26,303 bases of DNA. Origin: Thermococcus sp. (GTDB taxonomy: Archaea; Methanobacteriota_B; Thermococci; Thermococcales; Thermococcaceae). Position numbers and translations under genes: made by a program. The notes under the pieces were generated by a model that saw only the letters and a list, made by a program, of their open reading frames with translations, did not search any database and was not told where the DNA came from. Below are positions 1 to 7,714 of this stretch, piece after piece. The stretch is taken from the NCBI GenBank assembly GCA_027074805.1, contig JALTCK010000086.1, positions 1 to 26,303 on the forward strand, given 5' to 3'. Position 1 is the stretch's first letter. Every line of letters starts with the position of its first letter.

Positions 1-1245
1 GTGTCTGGCAGAGACAGGGACAAGGCGCGCGGCTTAGCTCACGCCTACGTCTTCGAGATAGAGAAGTGGCGGGCCAAGATAGACTTCATAATCAACTCCG
101 TGCTGAAAGGCTCGACGGTTGAAGACCTAGACCCCTACCTCGCTAACCTCCTCCGCATCGGGACGTTTGAGATGCACTTCCGGAAGGTTCCGCCCGCTGT
201 GGTGACCGACTCAATAATCCGCGTCGTCAAGGAGAAGTTCGACTTCTCTCGCGCCAAATTTGTAAACGCTCTGATGCACTCGATAGAGAAGTTCGACGTC
301 GAGAAAGCCTTAAGGAAGTTGAAGGAGAGGGACAGAATCGAGTGGTTGAGCGTTCGCTTCTCCCACCCCCGCTGGTACGTGGAGTACGCGATAGATTTGC
401 TAGGATACGACGAGGCTGTCCGGTTGCTCCTCAGCAACAACAGGCCGCAGCGCTACTACGTCAGGGCAAACACACTGAAGACGGACGTTGATTCCCTCCG
501 CGACTACCTTGGGGAGAAGGGCGTGAGAACCGCCCTGACTCCCGTCCCGGACGTTCTGAAGGTCCTCGAATACAAGACGCCGGTCACGAGGCTCGACTGG
601 TACAGACAGTGGAAGTTCGTGATTCAGGACCTGGCGAGTGCCTACGTCGCCCACGTCTTAAATCCGGAACCGGGTGAGAGGGTTCTCGATCTGGCAGCGG
701 CTCCCGGCTCAAAGACCTTCCACGCGGCGGCGCTGATGGAGAATATGGGCGAAATAGTTGCGGTTGACTACTCCTACGACCGCCTGATGAGGATGAAGGA
801 GAAGATGAAGCTCCTGGGAATTAAAAACGTAAAACTGGTCCATGCCGACGGCCAGAGCTTCAAAGATAAAGCTAAATTTGACAGAATAATCCTCGACGCG
901 CCGTGCTCAAGCTCCGGAACCTACCGTCAGTTCCCCGAGGTGAAGTGGAGGTTTGATGAGGAGAAGATCAAGCGCATAATCAGCGTGCAGAGGAACATGC
1001 TCAGGAACGCCTACGGAAACCTCCGCGACGGCGGCGAGATGATCTACTCAACCTGCTCGGTCAGAATCGATGAGGACGAGGAGAACGTGCTCTTCGCGGT
1101 GAACCGAGTTGGACTGGAGCTTCTCCAATACGATTTCAGCTGGGGGGATAGGGGCTTCCTCGAGGTTGGAGATAAGGTGTTCCGCGCGTGGACGCACAGG
1201 CACGACTGCAACGGGTTTTTCATTGCAAAATTAAAGAAAAGTTAG
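1..1245 (+). CDS. RsmB/NOP2-family RNA cytosine-C5 methyltransferase, 5' end probably missing
   Basis: SAM-dependent methylase that makes 5-methylcytosine in rRNA or tRNA. Residues 1-100 form a NusB-like helical RNA-binding domain and about 200-414 a Rossmann methylase. Visible motifs are the SAM-binding DLAAAPGSKT (about 230-240), the DAPCSSSGT motif with Cys302, and YSTCS with Cys352; NSUN enzymes use this cysteine pair for catalysis and product release. The GTG at base 1 is open to the window edge. Compared with bacterial RsmB, the first NusB helices (about 40 residues) are lacking, so this GTG is probably an internal valine and the true start lies upstream. The target RNA cannot be told from the sequence. 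The stop lies 7 bases from the convergent secreted-protein gene. Confidence 0.88.
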   Translation: MSGRDRDKARGLAHAYVFEIEKWRAKIDFIINSVLKGSTVEDLDPYLANLLRIGTFEMHFRKVPPAVVTDSIIRVVKEKFDFSRAKFVNALMHSIEKFDVEKALRKLKERDRIEWLSVRFSHPRWYVEYAIDLLGYDEAVRLLLSNNRPQRYYVRANTLKTDVDSLRDYLGEKGVRTALTPVPDVLKVLEYKTPVTRLDWYRQWKFVIQDLASAYVAHVLNPEPGERVLDLAAAPGSKTFHAAALMENMGEIVAVDYSYDRLMRMKEKMKLLGIKNVKLVHADGQSFKDKAKFDRIILDAPCSSSGTYRQFPEVKWRFDEEKIKRIISVQRNMLRNAYGNLRDGGEMIYSTCSVRIDEDEENVLFAVNRVGLELLQYDFSWGDRGFLEVGDKVFRAWTHRHDCNGFFIAKLKKS

Positions 1246-1252
1246 GAGTCGT

Positions 1253-2359
1253 TCACGTTGAGGACTCGACGTCCCTTATTGCCATCTCCAAGGTGTGTAT
1301 GGCTTCCATCTCCATCCTGTACGCCTTTATTACCAGGCCTACCTTCGGCATGAACATCGTGCTCCACATCAACCGCCTTATGGTGCTGAGGTTGTAGTTG
1401 CCCCAAGCGGTCTGCAGTGTGGACATGGCCTCTTTATGAAGCGAAAGTGCCGAGGCCAACGTCTCGTTATCCACCCCCAGGGAGGTAGCGTTGCTGTAGA
1501 GCTCATCGAAGCGGTCGTGGAAGGTAAAGAAGCGGAGCGTCCATATTCTGGCCAAGGTGAGCATTTCCAGATAGGCGTTCTTACGTGGAGCCTCTTTCTG
1601 AATAGTGAACCCCAAGTCGTCGAGGAAGACCGCAGTATCCACTATGTCATCACCGACGTCTCCCACCTGGAGCGTGAGGGTTATGACCTTCCCAGCATAC
1701 CCCGAAACATTAACACTGGCTGTGTAAACGCCTGAAGAGACGTAGGCACCATCCGCAATACCGTCCCCAGAAGTGGCCGGCCTCATGTACTCCGAAATAA
1801 CGCCAACATAGGGCTTTGTCCCACCCGGGAACGTCGCCGCCAGCACATCTTTTCCATCGGGGAATGTCACGTGGGCATAGAAGAAGTCTTGGAAGTAATC
1901 ATCATCGGGCTCCTCAAAAGTTACCAGCCTCCACTTGAAATGGAGTTCCCTGGCACCTTCCGGGACCTTCAGCCGTATCGTCAGGGTCGCCACATCGTAG
2001 GCATCCTCCCCCGTGAAGGGTGATGTTCCACCTATTCCTCCCACACTCCCAACATCGTAGATTTCATTCCCAGTCGTTGGGAACCTGGCATCTCCAGTGC
2101 TCATTATAACGTAGGAGGGTCCATCGATTGGGAACCCTATCGCAGGATCCCCCGTAATCCATATCTGCTCATTGACACCCGTGAACGTCGCAGACACTAT
2201 TGTTCCAACGTATTCAGAGCGGGTCATGGCTCGGGCTTCGTCCATCGCACTTCTTGTGTTTCCGCCAACAACCGCAAAGGCCGAAGAAAATCCGGCCGAA
2301 ATAAGGCTTAAGGTCACTAACAGCACAACCACAACAGAGAAAATCCGTTTAGCACCCAT
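1253..2359 (-). CDS. Secreted protein with choice-of-anchor-L-like domain
   Basis: A 368-residue exported protein of unknown function. A signal peptide covers residues 1-30 (basic MGAKR, hydrophobic core, likely cut after SAFA). Residues about 45-260 are rich in beta strand, Gly, Asp and Thr. The YVIMSTGDA stretch followed by an acidic segment and FYAHVTFPDG resembles the choice-of-anchor L fold of bacterial surface proteins (GIVLSTG then a SEEY-like stretch). Residues about 265-368 are helical. Several N-glycosylation sequons are present (NVS, NAT, NET, NLS). There is no C-terminal membrane anchor, so the protein may be released or bound non-covalently to the S-layer. The start is supported by GGTGGT six bases upstream. 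It stands alone, convergent with the methylase gene. The domain call is a resemblance only. Confidence 0.8.
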   Translation of the reverse strand: MGAKRIFSVVVVLLVTLSLISAGFSSAFAVVGGNTRSAMDEARAMTRSEYVGTIVSATFTGVNEQIWITGDPAIGFPIDGPSYVIMSTGDARFPTTGNEIYDVGSVGGIGGTSPFTGEDAYDVATLTIRLKVPEGARELHFKWRLVTFEEPDDDYFQDFFYAHVTFPDGKDVLAATFPGGTKPYVGVISEYMRPATSGDGIADGAYVSSGVYTASVNVSGYAGKVITLTLQVGDVGDDIVDTAVFLDDLGFTIQKEAPRKNAYLEMLTLARIWTLRFFTFHDRFDELYSNATSLGVDNETLASALSLHKEAMSTLQTAWGNYNLSTIRRLMWSTMFMPKVGLVIKAYRMEMEAIHTLEMAIRDVESST

Positions 2360-2500
2360 TTCAAGACCACCGCCTTTTATTCTCCTTAATCTATTTAACC
2401 TTTACCTAAAACAAAGACTGAGCCACAAAAATAGAAAGAGCGTTCTTACAATTAAAGAAAGCTAGTATTTGACAAAACATCAATCACATCACCCAAAAGA

Positions 2501-3118
2501 CTACACCAGAGGCTTCCTCCTCACCGGGCCCCATGGCTTTTCTTCCTCGAATATCTCAGCCGTAAAGCGGTAGACTTTCGTGTCCGGATCGAGCCAGCAG
2601 TCGGGTGGTAAGCCTGCCTTCCAGCAGGTTTGCGCTAAAAAGTCCTCCTCGTCCCAGCCCCACTCGATTGGCACCTGAGGGAGCAGTAAACCGGAGTAAA
2701 TGCCCTTCTCGATGAGCAGGCCGTCGCGACCGACCTTTATCCTCTCCGGCCTTTGCTCCGGCGCACCTTCAATCGGCTCGGGAGGGGTTAGAACGCTGAC
2801 CTCAACGACCAGGCCGTCCAGCTCGCTCTCCCTCACCGGCGGAAAGCGCGGATCATCAACGGCAGCGTATATCGCCGCCTTAATAGTGGCCTCAACGAGC
2901 GGATAGATCGGCAACGGGAAGCCTATGCAGCCACGCAGGGCCATCTGAGGCGGCGCGTGGCGGTTGTTGAGGGTTACAAAGACCCCCATGTTCTCCCACA
3001 GCTCCGGTGGGGTGTCTTCAGGAGGCTTTATAGTTCTGCCGTGCCTCACGTACTCCTCAACGGCCTTCCTCGCGAGTCTCACCAGGAACTCGCCCCACTC
3101 GTCCTTTATCAGATACAT
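2501..3118 (-). CDS. AMMECR1 family protein
   Basis: A 205-residue archaeal member of the AMMECR1 family, conserved from archaea to humans, with no established biochemical activity. The family hallmark LRGCIGFP is present, followed by the YPLVEATIKAAIYAAVDDPRFPPV-type block, which I recognise as near identical to the P. horikoshii protein of known structure. I place the start at the ATG at 3116-3118 (MYLIKDEW) and not at the upstream in-frame ATG at 3130: GGTGGT lies just before 3118, and homologues as I recall them begin MYKIKDEW. A TATA-like element (GGTAAATAAC, 3150-3159) sits at a fitting distance. It is divergent from the MTH1187-type gene across a short shared promoter region. Confidence 0.92.
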   Translation of the reverse strand: MYLIKDEWGEFLVRLARKAVEEYVRHGRTIKPPEDTPPELWENMGVFVTLNNRHAPPQMALRGCIGFPLPIYPLVEATIKAAIYAAVDDPRFPPVRESELDGLVVEVSVLTPPEPIEGAPEQRPERIKVGRDGLLIEKGIYSGLLLPQVPIEWGWDEEDFLAQTCWKAGLPPDCWLDPDTKVYRFTAEIFEEEKPWGPVRRKPLV

Positions 3119-3149
3119 TCCTACCACCATGAAAGGATAAGATTTAGAA

Positions 3150-3159
3150 AGTTATTTAC
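3150..3159 (-). promoter_or_regulatory. TATA-like promoter of the AMMECR1 gene
   Basis: Read on the minus strand this is GGTAAATAAC. Its centre is about 36 bases before the chosen ATG, giving a predicted start of transcription near 3127 and a short leader that keeps the GGTGGT ribosome binding site. Confidence 0.4.
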
Positions 3160-3169
3160 CTTTCCCGCA

Positions 3170-3181
3170 AGACTTAAAAGA
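3170..3181 (+). promoter_or_regulatory. TATA-like promoter of the MTH1187-DUF373-coiled-coil set
   Basis: GACTTAAAAG is centred about 28 bases before the GTG at 3204. This spacing would place the transcription start at or next to the start codon, suggesting a leaderless message. There is no convincing ribosome binding site before 3204, which agrees with that. Confidence 0.4.
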
Positions 3182-3203
3182 TTGCCGAGCAAGGTTAAGA
3201 CGG

Positions 3204-3515
3204 GTGTCGAAGGTGGTCATCGTTGAGTTCGTTATAGTTCCCCTTGGTGATATGAGTCTCAGCAGATACGTCGCCGAGATAGTAAAGCTTTTAGAGAGGA
3301 AAGGTGTTAAATACCAGCTGACACCGATGGCGACTATAATCGAAGTTCCGACTGTGAAGAAAGCGTTCGATATAATCGAAGAGGCCCATGAGCTCATGTT
3401 TAAGCTCGGCGCCCAGAGAGTCTCAACGACTGTTAGAATCGATGATAGACGAGATAAGAAAAGGCACATGGAAGATAAGGTTAAATCGGTGATGGAAAAG
3501 GTGAGGGGTGGTTGA
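3204..3515 (+). CDS. MTH1187 family thiamine-binding-like protein
   Basis: A 103-residue protein of the MTH1187/YkoF-like family (UPF0045), small ferredoxin-fold proteins some of which bind thiamine or related pyrimidines. Typical features are the N-terminal strand VVIVEFVIVPLG, the block around KYQLTPMATIIEV, and the C-terminal strand RVSTTVRIDDRRDK. The length is normal for the family. GTG is the only sensible start, and a TATA-like element about 28 bases upstream suggests a leaderless transcript. The stop overlaps the start of the DUF373 gene by 8 bases, so the two are probably co-transcribed and translationally coupled. Whether this copy binds thiamine, HMP or another ligand cannot be seen. 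Confidence 0.9.
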   Translation: MSKVVIVEFVIVPLGDMSLSRYVAEIVKLLERKGVKYQLTPMATIIEVPTVKKAFDIIEEAHELMFKLGAQRVSTTVRIDDRRDKKRHMEDKVKSVMEKVRGG

Positions 3516-4662
3516 GATTAAAGCCCTCATACTGGCCATAGATCGAGACGACGATTTCGGGAAGAAGGCCAATGTTCCCGGCCCAGTGATAGGGCGGGAG
3601 GCCTGTATAGACGCTGCCCTCAAGCTGAGCCTTGCTGATCCAGAGGACAGCGATGCTAACGTGGTTTATGCCGCAGTTAAGCTTCACGACGAGCTGAAGG
3701 AGAGCGGTGAGTTTGAGAGTGTTGAGGTGGCACTGATAACAGGGCATCCGAAGGTTGGGGTTAAAAGCGATATGGAACTTGCATCCCAGCTTGATAAGGT
3801 TTTAGAGGAGTTTCCAGCCGATGGTGTTATAACAGTAACGGATGGAGCCGAGGACGAGCAGATATTCCCGATCATAACCTCAAGACTTCAGATAATAAGC
3901 TCCCATCGTGTCGTGGTCAAGCAGAGCGAGGGTATAGAAACCACGTACTACGTCATATATCGCTACCTGAAGGAGATAATGAGTGATCCTGGTGTTGCAA
4001 AGATAGTCCTTGGAATACCAGGAATGATAATCCTGTTCTACGGACTAGCAAGGCTACTCTCAGTAGTCTACCCAGACAAAGCTAAGATAGTATCTGCAGT
4101 TGTGACTGGAACCATGCTCCTCCTTATAGGAGTTTACTTCTTTACCAAGGGGTTCCACATAAACATCAGAAAGAGCCTCTCGAGCGTAAGACAGTCTCTG
4201 GCACAGCAGGCGATAGTGGTCATCTCCTTCATCGCAGGGCTCTCAATTATAGCTGGCGGAGCCATAAACGCGTACTTCAGGCTTGAACAGTATGCCCTTG
4301 ATCTGATAGGAAGTTATCCCGGAACCCCACTCCTTCAGGGCCTCATATATGTGAATGCTCTCGCAGCACCCCTGGTCCTTGGAATCGCTGTCATGATTGG
4401 GGGCAAGATAATCCAGTCCTACCTGAAGAGAGATTACCACATCTGGTATTACACCTCGGCCCTGATCCTGATGCCTGCCCTGTGGGTCACCCTCGATCTT
4501 ACGACGAGGTACGCGATGGCCATACTAACAATCTCAAACATAGATATCTTCGCCAAGCTCGTTCTGGCCATACTAGATGTCGCCCTGGCAGTCATAGTTG
4601 GTGCATATCTGAGAGGAAAAGTAAGGGGATGGGAAAGAGTTGAAGCTGGAACAGGCGCTTGA
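3508..4662 (+). CDS. DUF373 family membrane protein
   Basis: A 384-residue archaeal membrane protein of unknown function (DUF373). Residues 1 to about 160 form a soluble domain opening with ALILAIDRDDDFGKKA; the acidic IDRDDD run, GHPKVG (about 99) and TDGAEDEQ (about 130) look like conserved, possibly metal- or nucleotide-binding loops. From about 165 onward there are six hydrophobic segments (GIPGMIILFYGLA; VVTGTMLLLIGVYFF; VVISFIAGLSIIAG; VNALAAPLVLGIAVM; ALILMPALWVTLDL; VLAILDVALAVIVGAYL). GTG is taken as the start; the gene overlaps the previous one by 8 bases and the coiled-coil gene by 23 bases, so the three probably form one unit. The function is not known. Confidence 0.88.
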   Translation: MVEIKALILAIDRDDDFGKKANVPGPVIGREACIDAALKLSLADPEDSDANVVYAAVKLHDELKESGEFESVEVALITGHPKVGVKSDMELASQLDKVLEEFPADGVITVTDGAEDEQIFPIITSRLQIISSHRVVVKQSEGIETTYYVIYRYLKEIMSDPGVAKIVLGIPGMIILFYGLARLLSVVYPDKAKIVSAVVTGTMLLLIGVYFFTKGFHINIRKSLSSVRQSLAQQAIVVISFIAGLSIIAGGAINAYFRLEQYALDLIGSYPGTPLLQGLIYVNALAAPLVLGIAVMIGGKIIQSYLKRDYHIWYYTSALILMPALWVTLDLTTRYAMAILTISNIDIFAKLVLAILDVALAVIVGAYLRGKVRGWERVEAGTGA

Positions 4663-5698
4663 GAGGTATGAAGCCCTCAGGAAAAAGAGGGAGAAGGAGC
4701 TTGAAAAGCTGAAAAAAAGGTACAACTCAGTCCTGAAAAAATCCCTAGGTGAGTTGCTCAAAAGGCTTGACGAGCTGGAGAGAAAAGAGCTTCCAAAGAA
4801 GATGGACGAGAGGATGAAGAAAGTCGTCGAAGGCGAAAGAAGAAGCTACGTTCTCAGCCTTAGAACAGTTCTGAGTGGGATAGAGACCATGGAAGACCTC
4901 GGAAAGCGCTTGCCTGATGTATCCAAGTTCCATGTGAGCCACGGGAAATATCTTGTGGAGATTTTTGACAAAGATGTCTACCGGATAAACAAACTCCTGA
5001 AGGAACTGAGCGAGGAATACGGGAGATACTACCAGGAACTCAGCAAAAAGAAACTTGAGGAAATAAATCCAAAGGGATTAATAGCAGAGATTGAAGAAAC
5101 TCAGGAGAAGATAAAAGAGCTAGAAAGTGAAAAAGATGATATTTCAAGGAAAATCAACGAAAAGAAAAAGGAACTAGAGAGTTTCAGAGAGAGCTCCGGG
5201 CTCGGGGAGATAGAGAGAGAGCAAAAAGAAATCACAAAAGAACTCAAGGCCCTGGAGATTGATGTGCGCTCAAAAGCCTCAAAACTCCAGAAGCCTGTGA
5301 AGAGGATGAGACTAGGTGGTTTTGCCGACGATTTTGTGAGAGACAGTTCAATTGTCATTGAGAGAGAAAAGGAATTCTTCGAACTCCTTGACATGACCGA
5401 GAGCAAGCTGGACAAGAAACAAGAAAAGGTCGTAAAGTGGTTGAGGAAGAACCTCCCAGAGAAGGCAAAGAAAATAAGGGAACTCAGGAAAAGGTTAAGG
5501 GATTTGGAAAAGAAAAAGGAAGAGGTCTCTTCAAAGACCTCCGTGCTGAGGAAAGAAATATGGGAGCTAGAGAGGGAGATTGAAAAGAGAGAAGCGGAAA
5601 TTAAACGTTTGAGGCGCAAGCTGGAGCACCTTGAGAAGGAACTGGACGATGAGATTTCAAAACTCAATGAAATTCTCGGAGAACGGGTTGAACGGTAG
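4640..5698 (+). CDS. Long coiled-coil protein of unknown function
   Basis: A 352-residue, highly charged protein with Lys, Glu and Arg heptads over nearly its whole length. Two long helical stretches (about 1-60 and 140-215, then 250-352) flank a less regular part (about 65-130 and 215-245). No Walker A, Walker B or SMC hinge motif is visible, so this is not an SMC/Rad50 ATPase although its arms look similar. It has no signal peptide or membrane segment. The start is TTG at 4640 with GGGAT-like purines upstream, overlapping DUF373 by 23 bases; this tight coupling suggests it acts with the membrane protein, perhaps as a cytoplasmic scaffold. That role is inference. Confidence 0.78.
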   Translation: MKLEQALERYEALRKKREKELEKLKKRYNSVLKKSLGELLKRLDELERKELPKKMDERMKKVVEGERRSYVLSLRTVLSGIETMEDLGKRLPDVSKFHVSHGKYLVEIFDKDVYRINKLLKELSEEYGRYYQELSKKKLEEINPKGLIAEIEETQEKIKELESEKDDISRKINEKKKELESFRESSGLGEIEREQKEITKELKALEIDVRSKASKLQKPVKRMRLGGFADDFVRDSSIVIEREKEFFELLDMTESKLDKKQEKVVKWLRKNLPEKAKKIRELRKRLRDLEKKKEEVSSKTSVLRKEIWELEREIEKREAEIKRLRRKLEHLEKELDDEISKLNEILGERVER

Positions 5699-5699
5699 G

Positions 5700-5707
5700 C
5701 TTATAAG
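5700..5707 (+). promoter_or_regulatory. TATA-like promoter of the TIM-barrel gene
   Basis: The TTATAAG element directly follows the coiled-coil gene stop. The predicted transcription start is near 5729, leaving a leader of about ten bases that carries GGGTGAT before the ATG at 5740. Confidence 0.45.
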
Positions 5708-5739
5708 TTAGGCTACCCTAATTATCTTGGGTGATGAAG

Positions 5740-6585
5740 ATGTTTAAAGTGGACAGACTCCGGTTTGGAACTGCGGGAATACCAATCTCAACGCCAAAGC
5801 GCTCAACCATAGACGGCATAGAGCACGTTAGAAACCTAGGTTTGGATGCAATGGAACTTGAGTTCGTCAGGGGCGTTAATCTCAAGCCTGAACTCGCAAA
5901 GAAAGTAAAGTACACCGCCAAGAAGCACGACGTCCTCCTAACCGCTCACGCTCCATACTACATCAACCTCAACGCGAAGGAAAAGGAGAAGGTGGAGGCC
6001 AGCAAGAGGCGGATAATTCAGAGCGCCGAGAGGCTGTACGAGGCCGGTGGTTGGAGTGTGGTGTTTCATGCGGGCTATTACCTGAAGCAACCCCCAGAGA
6101 GTGTCTACCAGAAGATTCTCAACGAACTGAAAGACATTGAGAAGACCCTCATGGACAAGGGGGTTAAGGTTTGGATACGGCCAGAACTCACGGGAAAACC
6201 AACCCAGTTCGGCAACCTGAAGGAGATAGTAAAGCTCAGCGAGGAGCTTGAGATGATTCTCCCGACGATAGACTTTGCTCACGCCCACGCAAGGAACAGG
6301 GGGCAGTGCAACACAGTTGAAGAGTGGCGCGCGATGCTATCGTTTATGGAGGACAGGCTCGGAAGGGAAGTCCTCAACAACATGCATATTCACATCTCAG
6401 GGATTGAATACGGCGAAAAGGGAGAGAGAAACCACCTAAACCTCCGAGAGAGCGACATGAAGTGGGAAGACCTGCTGAGGGTTCTAAAGGAGTTCAAAGT
6501 CAAGGGGGTAGTGATAAGCGAAAGTCCAAACATAGAAGGGGATGCGATTCTAATGAAAAAGAAGTACGAGGAGATAAAGGTTTAA
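5740..6585 (+). CDS. Endonuclease IV-like / AP endonuclease family 2 TIM-barrel protein
   Basis: A 281-residue TIM barrel resembling endonuclease IV and sugar isomerases (AP_endonuc_2). Likely metal-site residues are visible: His in LTAHAPYY, His in VVFHAGYY, Glu in WIRPELTGK, Asp and His in TIDFAHAHAR, His in MHIHISGIEYG, and Glu in VISESPN. This pattern fits the zinc ligands of the Nfo family, which cleaves DNA at abasic sites. The archaeal subgroup differs from classical Nfo, so a DNA-repair role is probable but unproven. I place the start at ATG 5740, not the GTG at 5731 or ATG at 5734, because GGGTGAT ends four bases before 5740. The 3' end overlaps the convergent peptidase gene by 4 bases. 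Confidence 0.82.
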   Translation: MFKVDRLRFGTAGIPISTPKRSTIDGIEHVRNLGLDAMELEFVRGVNLKPELAKKVKYTAKKHDVLLTAHAPYYINLNAKEKEKVEASKRRIIQSAERLYEAGGWSVVFHAGYYLKQPPESVYQKILNELKDIEKTLMDKGVKVWIRPELTGKPTQFGNLKEIVKLSEELEMILPTIDFAHAHARNRGQCNTVEEWRAMLSFMEDRLGREVLNNMHIHISGIEYGEKGERNHLNLRESDMKWEDLLRVLKEFKVKGVVISESPNIEGDAILMKKKYEEIKV

Positions 6586-7628
6586 TCCTCCTCCAACCTT
6601 CCGTATTTTTTGAGGATCCCCACCACCCTCTCAATGGGGAGGGCATATCGTATTCTTCCATTTCTACCCTCCATCGTCTTCGCCTGTAAAAGTGAGTTTA
6701 TTATGGCCTCCTCCGTGGAGTCCGCTGCCGCTATGAAGAGCCTGTTCAAGGCATCATCAGGCAAGAAACCCATGGACTGGACCTCTTTGCCAGCGGGGAC
6801 GGCTTGAGCCGTTGAGAACGCTAGTACTATGTCTCCACTCCCGTGGTGGCTGTAGGAACCGGTTCTTGCCAAGCCGAGTACAGCCCTTCTCGCAACCCTC
6901 GTCAGCTGGCGGGAATTCAGGGGCGCGTTCGTGGCCAACACTATCGATATGCTACCTCCCATCGAGAGACCTCTGCCAGGATAATCCCTCAGCTCCCATC
7001 CAACGGGAACGCCCGCTATCGTCAAATCCTCCCTCTTGCCGAAGTTGCTGAGTACTAGGGAGGCAACCGTATACTCCTCGCCTCCGATCTCCACGACCCT
7101 TGACGATGAACCAATTCCCCCCTTAAACTCAAAGGCGCTCATCCCAGTTCCAGCTCCAACGGAACCCTCCTCAAAGTCAAGGGTAGCATTCTTCACCGCT
7201 TCAAAGACATGCTCCTCTCCAACAGCCCGTCTCTTGTTGTCGTTTAGATAGCCGTCGTTACACTCCATCACCACGGGGTTAACTGATATCGCCTCCTGAT
7301 TCTCCTCCGCCCAGAGAGTTACGAGGGCATCTGCCACTCTATAGCCGTTAAGGGTGCCCGTCAGAGCCACTGGAGTCTCTATATAACCCAGCTCCTCTAT
7401 CTGCACGAATCCAATGGGCTTTGAAAAGCCATTGAAGGTGTAAACCCCGGCGAAGAGCCTTTCAGTGTAGGGATTCCGCACCGGCGGAAGAAGCACTGTA
7501 ACGCCCGTCCTAACATCATTACCCTCGATTACCGTGGAATGACCTACTCTAATGCCAAGATCCGCCATGGAGTTCCTCTTTCCATGCTCATAGCGACCAA
7601 CCTTTATCCCGAGCTCAGGAACCTTCAT
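6582..7628 (-). CDS. S58 family (DmpA-like) aminopeptidase
   Basis: A 348-residue N-terminal-nucleophile-type peptidase related to DmpA (L-aminopeptidase D-Ala-esterase). The family precursor cleaves itself before a serine that becomes the nucleophile; here this is probably Gly225-Ser226 in MGGSISIVLATNAPL, a match to the DmpA cleavage region. Other hallmarks are NSMADLGIRVGH near the N-terminus, TGTLNGYRVADAL (about 90-102), NPVVMECNDGYLND (about 117-130), and GLARTGSYSHHGSGDIVLAFSTA in the beta chain. The start is supported by GGTGGT a few bases upstream. It is transcribed divergently from the ABC importer over an 86-base gap. The natural substrate is unknown, and there is no signal peptide, so it is probably cytoplasmic. 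Confidence 0.92.
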   Translation of the reverse strand: MKVPELGIKVGRYEHGKRNSMADLGIRVGHSTVIEGNDVRTGVTVLLPPVRNPYTERLFAGVYTFNGFSKPIGFVQIEELGYIETPVALTGTLNGYRVADALVTLWAEENQEAISVNPVVMECNDGYLNDNKRRAVGEEHVFEAVKNATLDFEEGSVGAGTGMSAFEFKGGIGSSSRVVEIGGEEYTVASLVLSNFGKREDLTIAGVPVGWELRDYPGRGLSMGGSISIVLATNAPLNSRQLTRVARRAVLGLARTGSYSHHGSGDIVLAFSTAQAVPAGKEVQSMGFLPDDALNRLFIAAADSTEEAIINSLLQAKTMEGRNGRIRYALPIERVVGILKKYGRLEED

Positions 7629-7685
7629 GATACCACCAACCCTTAACTCGCGGTTCTGGATTTAACACCTTTTCCCAATCAACGC

Positions 7686-7694
7686 TTATAAATA
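7686..7694 (+). promoter_or_regulatory. TATA box of the ABC importer operon
   Basis: TTATAAATA is centred about 26 bases before the ATG at 7715. No ribosome binding site precedes that ATG, so the message is probably leaderless. This is among the cleanest TATA boxes in the window. Confidence 0.6.
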
Positions 7695-7714
7695 GACAAA
7701 ACCGAGTTTTAACC

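Noticed and set aside
5101..5667. Minus-strand frame of 188 codons, Ser/Phe-rich
   Set aside because: Antisense shadow of the Lys/Glu-rich coiled-coil gene; the composition is what complementing AAG/GAG/GAA codons gives.
4640..5698. SMC/Rad50-type ATPase
   Set aside because: Coiled coil only; no Walker A, Walker B or signature motif at either end.
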